Positions 13,414 through 17,184 of a stretch of 17,184 bases of DNA are shown here, piece by piece. The first letter of the stretch is position 1. Each line of letters starts with the position of its first letter. The position numbers and the translations under genes were made by a program. Source of the DNA: an uncultured Ilumatobacter sp. (lineage in GTDB: Bacteria; Actinomycetota; Acidimicrobiia; Acidimicrobiales; Ilumatobacteraceae); NCBI GenBank assembly GCA_938049325.1, contig CALICC010000070.1, positions 1-17,184 of the forward strand, given 5' to 3'. The notes below the pieces were generated by a model. It saw nothing but the letters and a program-made list of their open reading frames with translations, made no database searches and was not told the DNA's origin.

Positions 13414-14802
13414 GTGGTGCAAGGCCGAACTTCGTCGTCGTCCGGCCCGAAGTCGAAGTTCACGCGCTTGGCCATCACGCACGCGCTCATGATGGGTGGC
13501 GACGCGGCGATGGTGGTCGCGCTCGCAGACTCGTTCTTCTTCAGTGTGGATCTCGCCGCGGCGAGAACACAGGTGCTGCTCTTCCTCGCGATCAGCTTTG
13601 CGCCGTTCCTCTTCGTGGCGCCGCTCATCGGGCCACTCATCGACCGGATGGCCGGCGGGCGCCGGTTGGTCATCATGATCGTCGCGGTTGCCCGCGTCGG
13701 CCTGTTGATTCTGATGTCACAGTTCGTCGATGGGCTGCTGCTCTTCCCGCTCGTCTTCGCGTCGCTCGTGCTGCAGAAGACGTATGCGGTGTCGAAGTCG
13801 GCGATCGTCCCGTCGACGGTTCGGTCGGCTGACGATCTGGTCGAGGCGAACTCCAAACTCGGACTGGTCTCCGGACTGACTGGCGCTGTCGCTGTCGTAC
13901 CCGCCGGACTGCTCCTGCAGTTCGCCGGCTCGCCCGCGGCGCTGATCTACGGCGCCTTGCTGTTTGTTGGAGCATTCGTCGCGGCGATTCGGCTTCCACC
14001 TGAAGTCGTGGCCGAGTCGGCGGTGGGAGTCGAAGAAGAACTCGAGCTCCACTCGTCGTCGTTGCAGTTCGCGTCGATTGCGATGACGGTGCTGCGCGCT
14101 GCGGTGGGCTTCACGTTCTTCCACCTGGCGTTCTGGTTGCGAACGTTCGACAACGGCGCGGTGTTGTTCGGTGCAGCGGTGGGTGCGTCGGCGGTGGCCA
14201 CCATGATCGGCAACGCGCTCGCGCCACAGGTGCGCCGCATGATGCGCGAAGAGACGATGCTCTCGGCTGCTTTGACCTTGAGTGCGGTGGCCGGGTTCGT
14301 GTTCGCTGTTTTGGGTGGCCCGTACTCGGGGGTTGCGCTCGCCGCAGTGCTCAACTTCGTGGCGGCACTGGGTCGACTCGGGTTCGAGAGCATCGTCCAG
14401 CGTGATGCTCCCGAAGCGAATCAGGGGCGAGCGTTCGCAACGTTCGAGACACGATTCCAATTCGCGTGGGCGGCAGCAGCCTTCGTGGCGGTTGCCATCC
14501 GAGTGCCCGGGCCAGTCGGGCTCGTGATCGTCGGCATCGCCACGGCGGCGACCGCCGTACAACTCCAGCTCAGAGCCCGCCGACCAGACCGCGCCAAGCG
14601 TCGTCGGTCGTCGAGTGAGTCGCGCCGCTCTCCAGCGGGGCGCCGCCCACCGCAGGGTGGCAGACGACGGCGCCAGCGCCCGCCGGGGAGTCGCAGCGGG
14701 CCGCCAGGCGTCAGGAAGGGTCGAGGTCGGGCGACACGCGGGCGAGCCACAGGCCCGGTGCCTCGATCTCGTTCGGCGTCGGAATCGCGGAAACGTCGCT
14801 GA
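13414..14802 (+). CDS. Major facilitator superfamily (MFS) transporter with Arg-rich C-terminal tail
   Basis: The product is a membrane transporter of 462 residues from the GTG at 13414 (ATG 13405 is an alternative). The first half has the MFS loop PLIGPLIDRMAGGRRLVIM between helices 2 and 3 and about five to six hydrophobic segments. A polar central loop (VAESAVGVEEELELHSSS) precedes the second helix bundle. The substrate cannot be told; the general pattern resembles MFS_3/EntS-like exporters. The fold ends near residue 388. The last 74 residues are a low-complexity basic tail with 26 Arg and 3 Lys (RRPDRAKRRR, GGRRRRQRPP, SESRKRR). This tail reads through a strong hairpin (14639-14674), and its last 92 bases overlap the 3' end of the convergent gene, which suggests loss of an earlier stop codon. 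Confidence 0.82.
   Translation: MVQGRTSSSSGPKSKFTRLAITHALMMGGDAAMVVALADSFFFSVDLAAARTQVLLFLAISFAPFLFVAPLIGPLIDRMAGGRRLVIMIVAVARVGLLILMSQFVDGLLLFPLVFASLVLQKTYAVSKSAIVPSTVRSADDLVEANSKLGLVSGLTGAVAVVPAGLLLQFAGSPAALIYGALLFVGAFVAAIRLPPEVVAESAVGVEEELELHSSSLQFASIAMTVLRAAVGFTFFHLAFWLRTFDNGAVLFGAAVGASAVATMIGNALAPQVRRMMREETMLSAALTLSAVAGFVFAVLGGPYSGVALAAVLNFVAALGRLGFESIVQRDAPEANQGRAFATFETRFQFAWAAAAFVAVAIRVPGPVGLVIVGIATAATAVQLQLRARRPDRAKRRRSSSESRRSPAGRRPPQGGRRRRQRPPGSRSGPPGVRKGRGRATRGRATGPVPRSRSASESRKRR
14639..14674. terminator. Strong hairpin within the 3' end of the MFS reading frame, candidate bidirectional terminator
   Basis: GGCGCCG (14639-14645) pairs with CGGCGCC (14668-14674). Inside it CCACC (14647-14651) pairs with GGTGG (14656-14660) around the loop GCAG. 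The outer 7-bp and inner 5-bp stems are separated by an asymmetric internal loop. The position, just beyond the 3' end of the convergent - strand gene (14711) and after the MFS membrane domain, is where a shared terminator would be expected. There is no T-run. Confidence 0.45.
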
Positions 14803-15934
14803 ACAGCGGCGCAAGACCCGATTCGCCAGCGCGATCGACCACGCCCTGCACGAACGACTTGCCGCGTGCGGTCTGTTCGGCGCCGAGTCGGATCCCCAGC
14901 AGTCGCTCGACGAAGAGTTCGTCGGGCGATGTCTCGTTGCGGCGACGCCGAACCGCCTCGGCGATCTGGAGCGCGTTGCCACCGATGATCCGCACGGCAA
15001 CGGCGTCGACCACCCAGTCGATGACACCGATGGCGGTGGCGACCGCCGCGTCGATTTCGGGTTCCATCGTGAGTTGAGCGTCGGACCGCACCGCGCCGAG
15101 GAGAACTTCGGGGTCACCGAATGCCTGTTGCATCGCAGCCATTGGATCGGCCGAGTCGGTGTCCATCGAGGTGAGCTTGTCCGTGACCGCCGAGGGGTCA
15201 GGTTCGAATGCGCCGACATGGCGTTGCACGAGCGCCCGGAGGTGTTCGGCGAAGTGCGGCACCGAGAACAAGGTGAGTCCAGCGAGTTCGTGGGCGAGCA
15301 CCCAGAGTCGCATCTCGTCGAGGTTGATCTCCCACTCGTCGGCGAACGCGTCGATGGTGGGAGGAACGAGCACGAGTGCGGGTGTTGCACGAGGAATCGG
15401 CAGGTCGTAGACGCCGAACGCCCGCGCGGCCAGATTGCCGACCATCGACCCCACGGCCATGCCGAGCATCGCAGGGGCCATCATCTTCGAGAGGCCGGCC
15501 ATCATCTGGGCCATCGGATCGGAGCCGGCGTCAGCGTCGTCGCTCGGCCCGAGTGAGCTCGCCATGTCGGTGAAGAGTGGGCGGTACGCCTCGAGCGTCT
15601 GAGTCGCCCACTGTTCGGGGGTCGCGACGGAAGGTTCGGTCTCAGGCACCTCGATACCCATCACGTCAGCAACGTGGAGTCGGGCGATGTTCGCCAACTC
15701 GACGTACTTGATGCGGACCGCAGGATCGATGTTCGGGGACGCGACGGGTGCGCCTCCGCCCAGCCCGGCGATGGCGTCGTCGCCGCTCGCCGACATGATC
15801 GCGAACTGCCGAGCAGCATCCCAGTTGAGCGGTCCTTGGTTCTGCAACATGCGAGAGATGTCGCCGAACATCGGAAGTCCCTGGAACGGGTTCATGCCTT
15901 CATCGGGCGTGTCGGCTGCGTCGTCGTCGGCCAT
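14711..15934 (-). CDS. TIGR03624/DUF2342-type zincin-like protein with altered HExxH motif
   Basis: The 407-residue protein resembles the actinobacterial 'putative hydrolase / zinc-dependent metalloprotease' family. Support comes from NPFQGLPMFGDISRML and QGPLNWDAARQFA in the first 45 residues, LAARAFGVYDLPIPR and VPPTIDAFADEW in the middle, and VERLLGIRLGAEQ-ARGKSFVQGVVDRAGE near the end. The segment where relatives have a zinc-binding HExxH reads HELAG here (His215, Glu216, Gly219), so the second zinc-ligand histidine is missing and protease activity is doubtful. A methionine-rich hydrophobic stretch (about 145-170, MAQMMAGLSKMMAPAMLGMAVG) is present. The ATG at 15934 has TAACCT 6 nt upstream and no ribosome binding site. 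The cellular role of the family is unknown to me. Confidence 0.85.
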   Translation of the reverse strand: MADDDAADTPDEGMNPFQGLPMFGDISRMLQNQGPLNWDAARQFAIMSASGDDAIAGLGGGAPVASPNIDPAVRIKYVELANIARLHVADVMGIEVPETEPSVATPEQWATQTLEAYRPLFTDMASSLGPSDDADAGSDPMAQMMAGLSKMMAPAMLGMAVGSMVGNLAARAFGVYDLPIPRATPALVLVPPTIDAFADEWEINLDEMRLWVLAHELAGLTLFSVPHFAEHLRALVQRHVGAFEPDPSAVTDKLTSMDTDSADPMAAMQQAFGDPEVLLGAVRSDAQLTMEPEIDAAVATAIGVIDWVVDAVAVRIIGGNALQIAEAVRRRRNETSPDELFVERLLGIRLGAEQTARGKSFVQGVVDRAGESGLAPLFSDVSAIPTPNEIEAPGLWLARVSPDLDPS

Positions 15935-15940
15935 CAGCCA

Positions 15941-15946
15941 AGGTTA
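15941..15946 (-). promoter_or_regulatory. Candidate -10 element of the TIGR03624-like gene
   Basis: On the - strand TAACCT (TANNNT) lies 6 nt before the ATG at 15934, so transcription would begin at the A of the start codon. There is no Shine-Dalgarno sequence. Confidence 0.45.
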
Positions 15947-15969
15947 CGCCCGATGGGCTCCGGTTCGGT

Positions 15970-16008
15970 CCGCGCCTGCACACTGCGCCGCACGCCGCGC
16001 CTGCACAC
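15970..16008. repeat. Exact 14-nt direct repeat in the divergent intergenic region
   Basis: CCGCGCCTGCACAC occurs at 15970-15983 and at 15995-16008, 25 nt apart, within the 100-nt gap between the divergent TIGR03624-like and epimerase-like genes. The left copy lies about 36-49 nt upstream of the left start. The right copy lies about 27-40 nt upstream of the right start, so each is near the -35 region of one promoter. A shared regulator site is the natural reading. No candidate regulator is visible. Confidence 0.5.
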
Positions 16009-16021
16009 CGGGTCGAAGCAC

Positions 16022-16027
16022 TACATT
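16022..16027 (+). promoter_or_regulatory. Candidate -10 element of the epimerase-like gene
   Basis: TACATT (TANNNT, the closest match to TATAAT among these sites) lies exactly 7 nt before the ATG at 16035, with no ribosome binding site between. This fits leaderless transcription. No convincing -35 hexamer is seen; the second copy of the 14-nt repeat occupies that place. Confidence 0.5.
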
Positions 16028-16034
16028 CCAGCGG

Positions 16035-17036
16035 ATGATCACGGCGGTGTTGACCGGTGCGCACGGGCCGCTGGGCTCGCGTGTGGCAGAGATGCTGGCC
16101 GAGGACGACATCAACGCGATCGTGCTTGACGAGATGGTGCACCCATCGAGTGGCGATCACGGGCATTGGCCCGACGCTGCCGACGTGGTCATCGACTTGG
16201 GGACGAGCGACTACGACCGACGCGCCGAGAACCGGGAGAGCGCGAGTGAGTTCGTGACGTCGTCGCTCGCGGCGGCGGATCGCTGTGCTGCTGACCAAAT
16301 CGTGTTCGTGTCGTCTGCGCTCGTGTATGGAGCAGCAGCGAACAACCCCAAACCGTTGACCGAGGATGCGGTGTTGCGTCCTGATGTCGAGTTCGTCTTC
16401 GCACGCCAGCTGGCGTCTGCCGAAGAGTTGGTCGACCAATGGCGTCGAGCTCGGTCCGGACGGGTGGCCAGCGTCTTGCGCCCGGCATTGTCGTTGGCGG
16501 CGAACGAGAGCTCGAGACTCGCCTCGGCATTGGTCTCGGGCCTCGGCCATCGAGTCGCCGAAGCCGACCCGCCGAGTCAGTTCCTGCATCTCGACGATCT
16601 CGCGAGCGCGATCGTGCTCGCGGTTCGCTCACGTCTCGACGGGGTCTTCAACGTCGCACCCGATGGTTGGGTCGCCGGCGAACGAGTGCGCGCGTTGTCG
16701 GGTGAACGACCGCGGTTCCCGTTGCCTGACCGCATTGCCGAAGTTGTCGCAACACTCCGCTGGCGATTCCAACGAGGTCCGTTGCCGCCGGGTCTACGTT
16801 CGTACACCCTCGAGCCGTGGATCGTGTCGAACGGTCGGCTGCGTGCGGCCGGCTGGGAGCCCACCGTGACCAACGAGCAGGCCTATGTCGAAGCCACCGA
16901 GGCGCCTTGGTGGACGATGGTCTCACCGAAGCGACGCCAGGAGCTCACGTTGGGTATCTCGGTTGTCGTTGCGGCGATTGGCGCAGCGATCGCGGGATGG
17001 TTCGCTCGCCGGTGGTGGCGCGGGCGTGAGCTCTGA
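16035..17036 (+). CDS. Atypical NAD(P)-dependent epimerase/dehydratase-like (extended SDR) protein, membrane-anchored
   Basis: The 333-residue protein has an N-terminal Rossmann motif TGAHGPLG (GxxGxxG at 8-14), VIDLG at the end of an early strand, and IVFVSSALVYGA near residue 90-100, where SDR enzymes keep a catalytic Ser. FLHLDDLASAIVLAV matches the epimerase 'hvdD' segment. The catalytic YxxxK motif appears replaced by FVFAR (Phe120 and Arg124), so normal dehydrogenase chemistry is doubtful. A C-terminal hydrophobic segment (VVVAAIGAAIAGWFARRWW) flanked by Arg predicts membrane anchoring. The ATG at 16035 is chosen for the Rossmann start and the TACATT 7 nt upstream. Substrate is unknown. 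Confidence 0.82.
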   Translation: MITAVLTGAHGPLGSRVAEMLAEDDINAIVLDEMVHPSSGDHGHWPDAADVVIDLGTSDYDRRAENRESASEFVTSSLAAADRCAADQIVFVSSALVYGAAANNPKPLTEDAVLRPDVEFVFARQLASAEELVDQWRRARSGRVASVLRPALSLAANESSRLASALVSGLGHRVAEADPPSQFLHLDDLASAIVLAVRSRLDGVFNVAPDGWVAGERVRALSGERPRFPLPDRIAEVVATLRWRFQRGPLPPGLRSYTLEPWIVSNGRLRAAGWEPTVTNEQAYVEATEAPWWTMVSPKRRQELTLGISVVVAAIGAAIAGWFARRWWRGREL

Positions 17037-17072
17037 CGCGTGTTCGACGTCGCCGTGACCTGCCGTGGAGCG

Positions 17073-17184
17073 TCAGGGGACGAGCAGGTCGACGTCGCCG
17101 TCGACGAGTACGGCGATGAGCTCGCCGGATCGGGTCATCACGACAGCGCCGTCTGGAGCATCGGCGATGAGCGCCACCTGGTGC
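17073..17184 (-). CDS. C-terminal end of an unidentified protein (partial)
   Basis: On the - strand one frame is open from the window edge to a TGA at 17075-17073. It gives 36 residues ending in SGELIAVLVDGDVDLLVP. The alternation of hydrophobic and acidic residues looks like real beta-rich protein rather than shadow sequence, but it is too short to name. It converges with the epimerase-like gene, leaving a 36-nt gap with no clear terminator. Confidence 0.5.
   Translation of the reverse strand, partial: HQVALIADAPDGAVVMTRSGELIAVLVDGDVDLLVP

Noticed and set aside
13251..13856. N-terminal extension of the aminotransferase by about 200 residues
   Set aside because: It would overlap the divergent MFS gene, pass through the palindromes and proposed promoters, and add sequence foreign to the family. 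The ATG at 13250 gives the normal family length.
17044..17101. 13-nt direct repeat TCGACGTCGCCGT at 17044 and 17089
   Set aside because: The second copy is within the coding frame of the last gene, made of very common Asp/Val/Gly codons; it is probably chance.

Overview
This window looks like chromosomal DNA from a high-GC actinobacterium, most likely an Acidimicrobiia (Ilumatobacter-like) organism. The signs are strong GC codon bias, a SenX3-RegX3-type two-component system next to pst genes, a Streptomyces/Mycobacterium-style GTTCAC Pho box, an F420-type luciferase-like oxidoreductase, a TIGR03624/DUF2342-type protein, and several start codons placed 6-7 nt after a TANNNT -10 element (leaderless pattern). 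The lineage is an inference; the sequence holds no rRNA or other marker.

Positions 1-9337 (+ strand) form a phosphate and polyphosphate block. An acidic C-terminal remnant of an unknown gene is followed by ppk1 (polyphosphate kinase). A long hairpin and a Pho box come next, then a tightly packed seven-gene unit: pstS-pstC-pstA-pstB-phoU-senX3/phoR-regX3/phoB. From pstC onward the genes overlap by 1-4 nt or are 2 nt apart. Sensing (SenX3, PhoU), uptake (PstSCAB) and the regulator (RegX3) therefore probably share one transcript that RegX3 itself can activate through the Pho box. PPK1 would store the imported phosphate as polyphosphate.

Positions 9379-13250 (- strand) converge on that unit. In transcription order they encode a PLP aminotransferase of the alanine/serine-glyoxylate type, an LLM-class F420-dependent oxidoreductase (4-nt overlap), a Na+/Pi cotransporter and a PhoU-like (DUF47) protein. 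The last two form a second phosphate module with no visible Pho box.

Positions 13251-17184 hold genes with less obvious links to phosphate. There is an MFS transporter (+) whose Arg-rich tail runs into the convergent TIGR03624-like gene (-), which has a damaged HExxH motif. A divergent atypical NAD-dependent epimerase-like protein (+) with a C-terminal membrane anchor follows. The 3' end of an unidentified - strand gene closes the window. The two divergent intergenic regions (13251-13413 and 15935-16034) carry palindromes or direct repeats that look like operator sites.

No tRNA, rRNA, CRISPR array, insertion sequence or phage gene was seen, and no gene-free stretch exceeds 300 bases. I found no wholly new multi-gene defence or metabolic system. 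The most interesting points are the regulatory architecture of the pst operon, the recurrent leaderless promoters, and the altered active sites and tails in the right-hand third.
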